DNA of 9,296 nt from Chloroflexota bacterium (GTDB lineage: Bacteria > Chloroflexota > Anaerolineae > Promineifilales > Promineifilaceae), in assembly GCA_003519205.1 (NCBI GenBank), contig DOXE01000207.1, forward strand, positions 1-9,296. The letters run 5' to 3'. Positions 1 through 6,035 of the stretch are shown piece after piece (the first letter of the stretch is position 1; each line of letters begins with the position of its first letter). The notes under the pieces were generated by a model. It searched no databases. It saw only the letters and a list, made by a program, of their open reading frames with translations, and had not been told where the DNA came from. A program made the translations under genes and the position numbers.

Positions 1-609
1 CGGGTGGTGGACGAGTACATCCCGCAGCCGCTACGGGAAGTGGACAAGCCCTTCCTGATGTCGGTGGAAGATGTGTTCAGCATCAAGGGACGAGGCACGG
101 TGGTGACGGGGCGAGTGGAACGAGGCACAATGAAGCCGGGCGCAGAGGTAGATATCGTCGGCTTGCGGGACGACATCCGCAAGGTGGTGGTGACCTCGAT
201 GGAGATGTTCCACAAGACGCTGGACCAGGTGGAAGCGGGCGACAACGCCGGCTTGCTGTTGCGCGGGGTAGACCGGGACGAGGTTGAGCGGGGACAGGTG
301 CTGGCCAAGCCGGGCAGCATCACGCCGCACACCAAGTTCATGAGCGAGGTGTACGTGCTGCGCAAGGATGAAGGCGGCCGGCACAAGGCCTTCTTCCCCG
401 GTTACCGGCCCCAGTTTTACATCCGGACGATGGATGTGACGGGCGAGATCTCACTGCCGGAAGGGGTGGAGATGGTCATGCCTGGGGATAGTGTGAATCT
501 CCAAGTGGAGCTGATCACGCCAGTGGCTCTGGAAGAGGGCAGCACCTTCGCCATCCGTGAGGGTGGCCTCACCGTTGGCGCTGGCGTCATCACGAAGATT
601 CTTGAATAA
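1..609 (+). CDS. tuf: Elongation factor Tu, C-terminal part (5' end outside window)
   Basis: EF-Tu delivers aminoacyl-tRNA to the ribosomal A site as a GTP complex in the cytoplasm. The frame is open from base 1, so this is the last ~202 residues of a ~400-residue protein; the GTPase domain lies upstream of the window. Domain II is recognisable from [20 protein letters not shown] and the following TGRVERG. Domain III contains [19 protein letters not shown] followed by DVTG, and the C-terminus [14 protein letters not shown] is typical. Most homologues have GGRHTPF where this one reads GGRHKAF. The gene stops with TAA at 607-609 and is followed 66 bases later by rpmG. Its base composition is clearly higher in G+C than the ribosomal genes downstream (about 60% or more in sampled lines, against about 37-42% in sampled lines of rplK and rplL), with many GTG and CTG codons. 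Confidence 0.97.
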   Translation, partial: RVVDEYIPQPLREVDKPFLMSVEDVFSIKGRGTVVTGRVERGTMKPGAEVDIVGLRDDIRKVVVTSMEMFHKTLDQVEAGDNAGLLLRGVDRDEVERGQVLAKPGSITPHTKFMSEVYVLRKDEGGRHKAFFPGYRPQFYIRTMDVTGEISLPEGVEMVMPGDSVNLQVELITPVALEEGSTFAIREGGLTVGAGVITKILE

Positions 610-675
610 GCGAGTAAAGCGTAATCTGGCGGATATGCCACTCGTGGTACTTCCACCGGATTAACGGAGTATTTG

Positions 676-840
676 ATGGCAAAGAAGGCGGTCCGCTCAG
701 TTATCACGCTGGCTTGCACAGTGTGTAGCGAGCGTAATTACACAACTGAAAAAAACCGGCGCAATGATCCCGGCCGGATTGAACTGATGAAATATTGTTC
801 TCGGTGTCGGAAACACCAGTTACATCGGGAGACCAGATAG
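676..840 (+). CDS. rpmG: 50S ribosomal protein L33, zinc-binding form
   Basis: A 54-residue protein starting [20 protein letters not shown] and ending in HQLHRETR. L33 is a small protein of the large ribosomal subunit. Two CxxC pairs, C14/C17 and C41/C44, form the zinc ribbon of the 'C+' class of L33, so zinc-independent L33 is not what is encoded here. The segment [19 protein letters not shown] matches the family core. The ribosome binding site GGAG (666-669) lies 6 bases before ATG 676. The gene sits between tuf and tRNA-Trp, the usual place for rpmG in clusters of this type. Length is normal for the family. Confidence 0.96.
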   Translation: MAKKAVRSVITLACTVCSERNYTTEKNRRNDPGRIELMKYCSRCRKHQLHRETR

Positions 841-868
841 ATGTCTTCATCGTTCTTCATGGTTTTGT

Positions 869-942
869 AGGGGGTTAGCTCAATTTGGCAGAGCAACGGT
901 CTCCAAAACCGTAGGTTGCGGGTTCGAGTCCTGCACCCCCTG
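869..942 (+). tRNA. tRNA-Trp (anticodon CCA)
   Basis: A full cloverleaf can be drawn by hand. The acceptor stem is AGGGGGT (869-875) with ACCCCCT (935-941). The D stem is GCTC (878-881) with GAGC (891-894). The anticodon stem is ACGGT (896-900) with ACCGT (908-912), loop CTCCAAA, anticodon CCA at 903-905. The variable loop is AGGTT. The T stem is GCGGG (918-922) with CCTGC (930-934), containing one G-U pair and loop TTCGAGT. The discriminator base is G942, as expected for bacterial tRNA-Trp. The 3' CCA is not encoded (TTT follows), so a CCA-adding enzyme is required. The gene lies between rpmG and secE and is probably co-transcribed with them. Confidence 0.97.
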
Positions 943-983
943 TTTTAATTTGCATTAAAAATTGTCAAGAGGTAAGAATCACT

Positions 984-1220
984 GTGGCACGAGCAAAATC
1001 AGCAAAAAAATCATCCGAGCAGCCAAATGCCGTCGTGCGTTACTTGCGGGAAACACGCGGCGAATTACGCAAAGTGACCTGGCCAACAAGGCAGGAGTCC
1101 CAACGGCTGACGGCTATTGTGCTTGGTGTCACCGCAGTAATGGCCTTGTTCTTGGGCACGTTGGATTTTGTTTTCTCCAATGTGGTCCAGTCTTTGGTCG
1201 AGTTTCTCGTTGGTGTCTAA
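984..1220 (+). CDS. secE: Preprotein translocase subunit SecE
   Basis: A 78-residue single-span SecE, the subunit that clamps SecY in the SecYEG protein-conducting channel of the cytoplasmic membrane. The conserved amphipathic segment before the membrane span is visible as RYLRETRGELRKVTWPTRQE (residues 19-38). The membrane helix runs from about residue 43 to 65 (AIVLGVTAVMALFLG and onward). The start is GTG at 984; the Shine-Dalgarno sequence AAGAGGT (967-973) precedes it by 10 bases. The N-terminus is Lys/Ser-rich, as usual for short SecE proteins. An overlapping frame at 962-1231 has no SecE-like features. nusG follows after 117 bases, the standard secE-nusG linkage. Confidence 0.96.
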   Translation: MARAKSAKKSSEQPNAVVRYLRETRGELRKVTWPTRQESQRLTAIVLGVTAVMALFLGTLDFVFSNVVQSLVEFLVGV

Positions 1221-1326
1221 ATTGGAATTGAAGAGATTAGGATTGTTGGACACTTTTAACGCCGATCGCCCTGAAGAGCTAGTCTATAACTCTCGAACAA
1301 ACTGGCACGTGAAGAAGCAGTAATCT

Positions 1327-1333
1327 GGTGATC
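1327..1333 (+). promoter_or_regulatory. Ribosome binding site that fixes the nusG start
   Basis: GGTGATC matches the 3' part of the extended Shine-Dalgarno consensus GGAGGTGATC. Aligned this way, the core would end 9 bases before ATG 1338. The later ATG at 1350 has only AAGG two to three bases upstream, which is too close. This supports translation of the whole acidic extension of NusG. Confidence 0.6.
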
Positions 1334-1337
1334 CAAA

Positions 1338-2174
1338 ATGATTAAGGAAATGGACAAAGAAACAACGGCCGAAGAGGTCGAAGAGGCACAAATCCTAAAT
1401 GGCGAATTGAGTGCCGAGGAAGTCTCCTTAGAGATCTCTCAAGAGGCCGTCGAAGAAGAATCGAAGGCTACCTCCGATGATACCTCTGAGATGGTCCCTG
1501 AAGAAGGTTCAGACGAAGGCCTGGTGGCAGTTGTCGATGAAGAGGACTCGGTAGAAATCGCGACTGAAGATATGGAAGATGAGGAGGTCGGTACCATCAT
1601 TCTCGATGAAGAAGTGGACACTCTTGAGGAGGTGGCCCCCTTCGAGGATGACGGCCGGGCCTGGTATGTGGTCCATTGTTATTCTGGCTACGAGAATAAA
1701 GTACGCCACAGCATCGAACAGCGCATTGAAACCATGGGCATGCAAGACAAGATCTTTGATGTTGTGGTGCCTACTGAAGAAGAAATCGAGATCAAAGATG
1801 GCAAACGCCGCACTGTCGAGCGCCGTGTCTTTCCTGGCTATATCTTGGTCCAACTAATCATGGGTGAGGATTCTTGGTACGTTGTTCGCAATACGCCAGG
1901 GGTGACCGGATTCGTCGGTATGGGCAACGAGCCTACCCCCCTCCGGGAAGACGAAGTGGCCAAGATCATGAACCGTATGGAGGCAGAAGCCCCCAAGGTG
2001 AAGTTTAATTTCCAACCTGGCGAGAAAGTCCGTATTCGTACGGGACCGTTCGCCGACTTCATCGGCACCGTCGACGAGATTGACATTGAAAGGGCAAAGG
2101 TTCGGGTGTTGGTGTCGTTCTTCGGTCGAGAAACGCCAGTAGAACTTGATTTCCTGCATGTGGAGAACGTTTAA
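1338..2174 (+). CDS. nusG: Transcription termination/antitermination factor NusG with long acidic N-terminal extension
   Basis: NusG binds RNA polymerase through its NGN domain, suppresses or modulates pausing, and links polymerase to Rho or ribosomal S10 through its KOW domain. Of 278 residues, the canonical core is only the last ~172. The NGN domain starts at [14 protein letters not shown] (109-122) and includes FPGYILVQ (165-172) and the [10 protein letters not shown] segment (185-194). The KOW domain starts at [20 protein letters not shown] (227-246) and the protein ends LDFLHVENV. Residues 1-106 contain 42 Asp/Glu against only 3 Lys, have no aromatic residue except F102, and look disordered. 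Acidic N-terminal extensions are known in actinobacterial NusG; I infer the same kind of feature here. rplK begins 2 bases after the stop, so the two are almost certainly translated from one message. Confidence 0.96.
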   Translation: MIKEMDKETTAEEVEEAQILNGELSAEEVSLEISQEAVEEESKATSDDTSEMVPEEGSDEGLVAVVDEEDSVEIATEDMEDEEVGTIILDEEVDTLEEVAPFEDDGRAWYVVHCYSGYENKVRHSIEQRIETMGMQDKIFDVVVPTEEEIEIKDGKRRTVERRVFPGYILVQLIMGEDSWYVVRNTPGVTGFVGMGNEPTPLREDEVAKIMNRMEAEAPKVKFNFQPGEKVRIRTGPFADFIGTVDEIDIERAKVRVLVSFFGRETPVELDFLHVENV

Positions 2175-2176
2175 GA

Positions 2177-2602
2177 ATGGCAAAAAAGGTTATTGCAGTC
2201 GTAAAGATTAACATCCCGGCCGGGAAGGCCAATCCAGCACCGCCAGTCGGTACGGCACTTGGTCCCCACGGCATCAACTTAATGCAATTTTGCAAGGAAT
2301 ATAACGCCAGGACGTCGAGCCAAGTCGGCCAGATTATACCGGCCGAGGTAACCGTATTTTCTGACAATAGCTTTAATTTTATTTTAAAAACACCGCCGAC
2401 CGCGGCCTTGTTAAAAAAAGCGGCCGGTATAGACAGCGGTTCGGCCGTGCCTAATCGTGAAAAAGTTGGAACGGTCACGAAAGCCCAACTGCAAGAAATT
2501 GCCGAAATAAAGATGAAAGATCTCAACGCCCTCGACATCGACGCGGCTATGAAGATCGTCGCTGGAACGGCCCGGAGCATGGGTATCGTCGTACAAAAAT
2601 AG
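2177..2602 (+). CDS. rplK: 50S ribosomal protein L11
   Basis: A 141-residue L11, normal length. L11 forms the GTPase-associated centre with the L10/L12 stalk base and 23S rRNA. The proline-rich N-terminal domain is clear: [20 protein letters not shown] (residues 13-32), then [13 protein letters not shown]. The C-terminal rRNA-binding domain runs from about residue 75 to the end and includes [15 protein letters not shown] and [20 protein letters not shown]. The start at ATG 2177 is 2 bases after nusG; a GGAG at 2162-2165 inside the nusG end is the likely ribosome binding site, so initiation may be coupled to nusG translation. The stretch around 2360-2420 is more AT-rich than its surroundings, without disturbing the protein. 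Confidence 0.98.
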   Translation: MAKKVIAVVKINIPAGKANPAPPVGTALGPHGINLMQFCKEYNARTSSQVGQIIPAEVTVFSDNSFNFILKTPPTAALLKKAAGIDSGSAVPNREKVGTVTKAQLQEIAEIKMKDLNALDIDAAMKIVAGTARSMGIVVQK

Positions 2603-2610
2603 AAAACATC

Positions 2611-2649
2611 GTGGGAGGATCCCGTTACAAAGGGGTTCGTTAGCACCAC
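2611..2649 (+). promoter_or_regulatory. Putative L1-binding autoregulatory hairpin in the rplK-rplA spacer
   Basis: GTGGGAGG at 2611-2618 resembles the GUGGGAGG strand of the L1-binding stalk helix of 23S rRNA. An outer stem pairs GTGG (2611-2614) with CCAC (2646-2649). An inner stem pairs ATCCC (2619-2623) with GGGGT (2632-2636), including one G-U pair, with an 8-base loop. An asymmetric internal loop, GAGG on one side and about nine bases on the other, lies between them. The 3' strand ends one base before the rplA Shine-Dalgarno AGGAG (2651-2655), so L1 bound here could block initiation. L1 repression of its own message through an rRNA mimic is established for bacteria and archaea; its use at this site is inference. 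Confidence 0.6.
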
Positions 2650-2660
2650 AAGGAGTAATG

Positions 2661-3362
2661 ATGGCAAAAAAAGGCAGAAACTACCGGGAAGCTGCGTCAA
2701 AAGTAGATCGTGAAGGATTCTATAGCCGAGCAGAAGCGGTTAAGCTAATTAAGGAAACAGCTTATACAAAATTTGATCCGACGGTCGAAATACATTTGCG
2801 GTTAGGCGTTGACCCGCGACATGCCGACCAACAAGTTAGGGATGTAGTCGTTCTTCCCCACGGCTTGGGTAAGACCGTTCGAGTGCTTGTCTTCGCAGAG
2901 GGTGAAGAAGCGCGCCTGGCCGAGGAGGCTGGAGCTGACTATATTGCCGACGATGATGTGATCAAAAAGATACAAGGTGGCTGGACTGACTTCGATGTAG
3001 CCATGGCTGTGCCTTCTATGATGGGTAAGGTCGGGAGGTTAGGACGAATTCTTGGGCCACGTGGCTTGATGCCCAACCCAAAGGCAGGCACCGTGGCACC
3101 TGGAGAAGATCTGCCACGCCTCGTCGAGGAGGCAAAAGCTGGTCGGGTTGAATTTCGAGTTGATAAAACCAGCAATATCCACGCGCCAATTGGAAAAGCA
3201 AGTTTTAGTGAAGAACAATTATTGGATAATTTGAACGCCTTGCTGGATGCTATCAAGCGCGCTCGGCCTCCGGCCGTCAAGGGCACTTATATTCGCAAAG
3301 TTGTCCTAGCCAATACGATGGGTCCTGGAATTAAGCTTGACTTAGTCGAAGCAATAGCTTAA
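2661..3362 (+). CDS. rplA: 50S ribosomal protein L1
   Basis: A 233-residue L1, the mobile stalk protein that contacts E-site tRNA and, in many species, represses its own message. The family signature [17 protein letters not shown] is present around residue 128. [23 protein letters not shown] and the C-terminal [21 protein letters not shown] are also typical. Two adjacent ATG codons exist at 2658 and 2661. The Shine-Dalgarno AGGAG at 2651-2655 is 2 bases from the first and 5 from the second, so I chose 2661, giving [20 protein letters not shown]; the alternative adds one Met. It follows rplK after a 55-base spacer holding a likely L1-binding hairpin. Confidence 0.97.
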   Translation: MAKKGRNYREAASKVDREGFYSRAEAVKLIKETAYTKFDPTVEIHLRLGVDPRHADQQVRDVVVLPHGLGKTVRVLVFAEGEEARLAEEAGADYIADDDVIKKIQGGWTDFDVAMAVPSMMGKVGRLGRILGPRGLMPNPKAGTVAPGEDLPRLVEEAKAGRVEFRVDKTSNIHAPIGKASFSEEQLLDNLNALLDAIKRARPPAVKGTYIRKVVLANTMGPGIKLDLVEAIA

Positions 3363-3423
3363 GCTTGAGGTTTCGGGCAAGTTAGGCTCTCGAGCCCGAT
3401 AGAACTTTTTACAACCGGATAAT

Positions 3424-3600
3424 CGTTAGCCAGAGTAAAGACTCTGGCACATTCACCAAAGACAGTTGGTGCCGGATTGGCGACTTTAAGTTGTCTTTTC
3501 TGGCTTAATCATGCCCGCCGAGGTGATGATCACAGACGAGATAAACGATGTGTATTATTGGCCAGTGAGGCCTTTAGGACACATCCTTATGCTGTAATCA
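3424..3600 (+). ncRNA. L10 ribosomal-protein leader RNA upstream of rplJ
   Basis: This occupies most of the 309-base gap between rplA and rplJ. A perfect 8-bp hairpin, GCCAGAGT (3429-3436) with ACTCTGGC (3441-3448), is followed by CACCAA (3454-3459) with TTGGTG (3466-3471) around loop AGACAG. The CCAAAGACAG segment and the downstream ATGCCCGCCGAGGTG (3511-3525) resemble the conserved parts of the L10 leader family, to which the L10(L12)4 complex binds to control rplJL. A further hairpin pairs GATGTGT (3547-3553) with ACACATC (3579-3585) and contains GGCC/GGCC (3560-3563, 3569-3572). A terminator follows at 3605-3635. A lone GATAAT at 3418-3423 could be a -10 box but has no convincing -35. Boundaries are approximate. 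Confidence 0.8.
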
Positions 3601-3604
3601 TAAT

Positions 3605-3635
3605 CCCTCATGCTGACTGGTGTGAGGGTTTTTTT
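3605..3635 (+). terminator. Attenuator (intrinsic terminator) of the L10 leader
   Basis: CCCTCA (3605-3610) pairs with TGAGGG (3623-3628), followed by seven T (3629-3635), directly upstream of rplJ. A terminator in front of the gene it serves implies regulated read-through. An alternative pairing can open it: CCAGT (3562-3566) with ACTGG (3616-3620), and GAGG (3567-3570) with CCTC (3606-3609), leaving a 6-base bulge. That would be the antiterminator, itself in competition with the hairpin at 3547-3585. Confidence 0.8.
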
Positions 3636-3654
3636 ATGAAGGAAAATTCAAATT

Positions 3655-3666
3655 AGAGGAGGTGAT
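3655..3666 (+). promoter_or_regulatory. Extended Shine-Dalgarno deciding the TTG start of rplJ
   Basis: AGAGGAGGTGAT contains GGAGGTGAT, nearly the full complement of the 16S rRNA 3' end. The GGAGG core ends 9 bases before TTG 3672. This exceptional site compensates for the rare start codon and leaves no doubt about the N-terminus. Confidence 0.8.
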
Positions 3667-3671
3667 AGCCG

Positions 3672-4217
3672 TTGGCAATATCTAAACAGAAAAAAGAAGA
3701 ACTCGTGGCCGAATATGCCGAGTTGCTAAACCAAAGCCGGGCAGTTTTTCTGACAGAATACACCGGACTCGACGTTAAGCATATGCAACAATTGCGCAGT
3801 GAGGTTCGGAAGGTCGAGGGCGCTTATCGCGTTACAAAAAACACGCTCTTGCTCCTGGCCTTGGAGAAAAGTGGTAAACCTGTTCCGACTGACTTGATGA
3901 CCGGGCAGTTGGCTGCCGGGTTTGCTTTGCAGGAAGTACCTGCCCTGGCAAAGACGTTGACCGAATTCGCCAAAGATCAAGAACAATTTACCATCAAGGG
4001 TGGAATTCTGGGAGACAAATTGCTGACAGCCGAACAAGTCGAGGAATTAGCTAAATTGCCTACCCTTGACGAACTTCGGGCTACGATTATCGGCCTAATC
4101 CAAACCCCCGCACGCAACGTCGTTTCGACCGTTGCCAGCAGTGTTCAGCAAGTGGTCAATGTTTTGGATGCTTATGCCAAGCAAGAAGGTGAAGTCGAAG
4201 CAGAAGTCACGTCTTAA
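3672..4217 (+). CDS. rplJ: 50S ribosomal protein L10
   Basis: A 181-residue L10, the stalk-base protein that binds 23S rRNA next to L11 and holds the L7/L12 dimers. The N-terminal domain is typical: KQKKEELVAEYAELLNQSRA, then VFLTEYTGLDVKHMQQLRSE and YRVTKNTLLLLAL. The C-terminal helix that recruits L7/L12 runs from about residue 133 (TLDELRATIIGLIQTPARNV, then VASSVQQVVNVLDAYAKQ) to an acidic tail. Translation starts at TTG 3672 (MAISKQ), supported by an unusually complete Shine-Dalgarno. Expression is likely governed by the L10 leader and attenuator just upstream, with the L10-L12 complex as repressor. rplL follows after 84 bases in which I see nothing but its ribosome binding site. Confidence 0.97.
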   Translation: MAISKQKKEELVAEYAELLNQSRAVFLTEYTGLDVKHMQQLRSEVRKVEGAYRVTKNTLLLLALEKSGKPVPTDLMTGQLAAGFALQEVPALAKTLTEFAKDQEQFTIKGGILGDKLLTAEQVEELAKLPTLDELRATIIGLIQTPARNVVSTVASSVQQVVNVLDAYAKQEGEVEAEVTS

Positions 4218-4301
4218 CCCGGGCTTGCTAAGGCTCGTTCTGGCTAAATATCGATAAAAAACCAAGAAAAGATAAGGAATTTAAATACCTGGAGGATTAA
4301 A

Positions 4302-4688
4302 ATGGCAGATTTGGAAAAATTAGTTGATGATATTAGCAGCTTAACTCTTTTAGAAGCCGCCGATCTCACCAAGATGTTGGAAGAAAAGTTAGGTGTTAGC
4401 GCAGCCGCTCAAATGCCCATGGGCATGATGATGCCAGCGGGAGCTGGTGTTGCCGCCGCCGAGGAAGAGGAAGAAAAGACTGAGTTTGATGTGATCTTGA
4501 AAGATATCGGACCCAAGAAAATCAACGTCATCAAGGAAGTGCGCACGCTAACAAGCTTGGGCCTTAGAGAAGCTAAAGAGTTAGTCGATGGCGCTCCTAA
4601 CACAGTTATGGAAGGCGTCGGGAAAGAGGCGGCCGAAGAAGCCAAAGCTAAATTGGAAGCTGTCGGCGCCGTCGTCGAATTACAATAA
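4302..4688 (+). CDS. rplL: 50S ribosomal protein L7/L12
   Basis: A 128-residue L7/L12, the multi-copy stalk protein that recruits and activates translational GTPases. The N-terminal dimerisation and L10-binding domain covers about residues 1-32 ([20 protein letters not shown]). A flexible hinge of about residues 33-60 is rich in Ala, Met and Glu ([20 protein letters not shown]). The C-terminal factor-binding domain begins [20 protein letters not shown] and includes [14 protein letters not shown]. The Met-rich hinge is longer and more Met-dense than the Ala/Pro/Val hinge of E. coli L7/L12. The ribosome binding site GGAGG (4291-4295) is 6 bases from ATG 4302. A strong terminator follows, so this closes the ribosomal operon. 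Confidence 0.98.
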   Translation: MADLEKLVDDISSLTLLEAADLTKMLEEKLGVSAAAQMPMGMMMPAGAGVAAAEEEEEKTEFDVILKDIGPKKINVIKEVRTLTSLGLREAKELVDGAPNTVMEGVGKEAAEEAKAKLEAVGAVVELQ

Positions 4689-4713
4689 TCACTCTGGTCG
4701 CAAGACTAAAACT

Positions 4714-4770
4714 GAAAAAGGCGCCACCGTTGGCAAGCTCTTGGGGCATTGCCAGCTTTGGCGCTTTTTC
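4714..4770 (+). terminator. Intrinsic terminator after rplL
   Basis: A long hairpin pairs GAAAAAG (4714-4720) with CTTTTTC (4764-4770). It continues CGCCA (4722-4726) with TGGCG (4759-4763) past a single bulged G. An inner arm pairs TGGCAA (4731-4736) with TTGCCA (4749-4754). The T5 run (4765-4769) is the transcript 3' end. The flanking A5 run could also let it work on the other strand. It separates the ribosomal operon from the next gene. Confidence 0.8.
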
Positions 4771-4892
4771 ATATTTCAGCTTCAAGCTATGCAACCCGGC
4801 ACTATATGGGTACGTAAAGATCTTCGAATGGGACAAAAATGCTTCTATCGGTTACGGTGAAAGTGATTAAAACTTTGAAGGAGTAAATGACG

Positions 4893-5342
4893 ATGACTGA
4901 CGATCAAACCCCAGATGTTGAAGACATCAAGATCCGCCTAGGTGATGAGATCCCTGTGGAAGACGAAACAACTTATAAGTCGCAAACCGAAGAAAGTGAC
5001 GTGGTTGATGAACTGCGAAATCTTGGCCAGCAATTTGCCAATACGTTGCGAGCAGCCTGGTATAGCGAAGAGCGCAAACAGTTCGAGCAAGAGATGCGCG
5101 AGGGCGTTCAGACCTTCGCTAATGAAGTTGACAAGGCGGTAAAAGATATTACGGCCAGTGAAACAGCTCAGAAAGCCAAAGCTGAAGCTGAGGATTTCAA
5201 GTCGAAAGCAGATGTCAGCGATGTGGCCGAAAAAACTCGTTCCGGCCTGGCCTTCGGTTTAAGACGTTTTAGCGAGGAGTTATCTAAATTAGCTGACTCC
5301 TTCACCCCAGTGGAAAAACAGCCACCAGCGGAGGATGAGTGA
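4893..5342 (+). CDS. Helical, charged protein of unknown function
   Basis: I do not recognise a named family. From ATG 4893 it has 149 residues; ATG 4887 would add two. AAGGAG (4878-4883) is 9 bases from 4893 and only 3 from 4887, so 4893 is preferred. The N-terminal ~40 residues are acidic and probably disordered. Residues ~40 to 90 (VVDELRNLGQQFANTLRAAW, then SEERKQFEQEMREGVQTFAN) look like continuous amphipathic helix. A Lys/Ala/Glu-rich stretch (TAQKAKAEAEDFKSKADVSD) follows, then GLAFGLRRFSEELSKLADSF, with an acidic tail. There is no signal peptide, membrane span or cysteine. Its position after the rplL terminator makes it a separate unit. From memory, similar small proteins occur in Chloroflexota genomes; no function is assigned. 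Confidence 0.85.
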   Translation: MTDDQTPDVEDIKIRLGDEIPVEDETTYKSQTEESDVVDELRNLGQQFANTLRAAWYSEERKQFEQEMREGVQTFANEVDKAVKDITASETAQKAKAEAEDFKSKADVSDVAEKTRSGLAFGLRRFSEELSKLADSFTPVEKQPPAEDE

Positions 5343-5411
5343 TACAACAAAACAAAGTGAACTTGCAGGTTAGTTGAAGGAAATAGAAAAAACCACTAAC
5401 TAGGCATCGCC

Positions 5412-5452
5412 AAAAATCAAAAAGCCCATCCTATAAGGTATAGGACGGGCTT
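5412..5452 (-). terminator. Intrinsic terminator of trxA
   Basis: AAGCCC (5422-5427) pairs with GGGCTT (5447-5452), and after one A-C mismatch TCCTATA (5429-5435) pairs with TATAGGA (5439-5445) around a 3-base loop. Read on the - strand the hairpin is followed by a T5 run, a GA interruption and another T5 (complement of 5412-5423). It begins 31 bases past the trxA stop. The + strand has no T-run after the stem, so it serves trxA rather than the upstream + strand gene. Confidence 0.8.
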
Positions 5453-5482
5453 GCCACACGTATAGACAAATATCGATTTTGA

Positions 5483-5821
5483 TCAGGCGGCCGCAGGTTC
5501 GAGGTGCGGCAGAATTTGGGCTAAGATTCGATCTTTGGGCATCGCCCCGACGATCCGAGCTACCGCATCGCCATCCTTGAATAGCATCAAGGTCGGAATA
5601 CTCATGATCCCATACCGACCGGGCGTAACAGGATTATCATCGATATCCATCTTAGCCACAATCAACGCATCTTCCTGTTCGTCGGCGATTTCCTGTACGG
5701 AAGGCGCGATCATATGACACGGGCCACACCATTCAGCCCAGAAATCAACCAATACAGGCTTGTCAGCACCTAGCACTTTCTCATCAAATACATCATCGCT
5801 GACTTTTACAGTTTTAGCCAT
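5483..5821 (-). CDS. trxA: Thioredoxin
   Basis: A 112-residue single-domain thioredoxin, a cytoplasmic dithiol-disulfide oxidoreductase reduced by thioredoxin reductase. The active site FWAEWCGPC (residues 27-35) has redox cysteines C32 and C35. D26 in VDFW is the buried acid, and P76 in IMSIPTLMLF is the conserved cis-proline. The next residue after WCGPC is H36, where classical thioredoxins usually have K or R. FKDGDAVARIVGAMPKDRI fits the C-terminal part of the fold. There is no signal peptide. On the - strand AAGGAG (5828-5833) is 6 bases before the ATG (5819-5821). It stands alone, with its own promoter and terminator. No reductase gene is visible nearby. Confidence 0.96.
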   Translation of the reverse strand: MAKTVKVSDDVFDEKVLGADKPVLVDFWAEWCGPCHMIAPSVQEIADEQEDALIVAKMDIDDNPVTPGRYGIMSIPTLMLFKDGDAVARIVGAMPKDRILAQILPHLEPAAA

Positions 5822-5886
5822 TATTTACTCCTTAAACGTTGTTTTTCCACTGATAAAAGCGGTTTATTTAATTTCTACTCCAGTAA

Positions 5887-5914
5887 AGTTTATCGAAAGA
5901 GAAGAGCATGTCAA
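5887..5914 (-). promoter_or_regulatory. Sigma70-type promoter for trxA
   Basis: Read on the - strand, a perfect -35 TTGACA (complement of 5909-5914) is followed after 16 bases by TAAACT (complement of 5887-5892; 4 of 6 matches to TATAAT). The transcript would start near 5880, giving a leader of about 58 bases to the trxA ATG. Confidence 0.6.
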
Positions 5915-6000
5915 GGAATAATGCTTACACATTGTATAGATAAACTTGAATATGAGTGTTTCTTAAGGAATAATATAGGCAATTTTTCCCGGCCCACCCA

Positions 6001-6028
6001 TTGCCCTCCTAGAGAAAAGGGCTAGAAT
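6001..6028 (+). promoter_or_regulatory. Possible promoter giving a leaderless or near-leaderless amidohydrolase message
   Basis: TTGCCC (6001-6006) and TAGAAT (6023-6028, 5 of 6 to TATAAT) are 16 bases apart. ATG 6036 begins 8 bases after the -10 box, about where transcription would start. The only Shine-Dalgarno-like string, AAAAGGG (6015-6021), is 14 bases from the ATG and overlaps the spacer, which fits a leaderless start. Confidence 0.4.
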
Positions 6029-6035
6029 CGAAATC

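Noticed and set aside
1285..1290. TATAAC as an internal promoter for nusG
   Set aside because: No -35-like hexamer lies 16-18 bases upstream, and the gene fits transcription from upstream with secE.
2059..2700. A 213-codon open frame on the - strand across rplK
   Set aside because: It is fully antisense to the well-supported nusG end, rplK and rplA start, has no ribosome binding site or recognisable domain, and reflects the codon structure of the opposite strand.
3373..3410. Terminator-like element after rplA: TCGGGC/GCCCGA hairpin then T5
   Set aside because: The T-run starts six bases after the stem and the loop is long, so it is a poor terminator; it may simply be the start of the rplJ leader region.
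4588..4860. A + strand frame overlapping the 3' end of rplL and running through its terminator
   Set aside because: It overlaps a conserved ribosomal gene in another frame, crosses a strong terminator hairpin, and encodes nothing recognisable.
5369..5400. Terminator for the 4893-5342 gene (GTTAGT/ACTAAC inverted repeat)
   Set aside because: Only 6 bp with a 20-base loop and no T-run on the + strand.
5946..5976. Alternative + strand promoter TTGAAT/TAATAT ahead of the amidohydrolase
   Set aside because: The 19-base spacer is too long for a convincing sigma70 promoter; the pair at 6001-6028 has better spacing.
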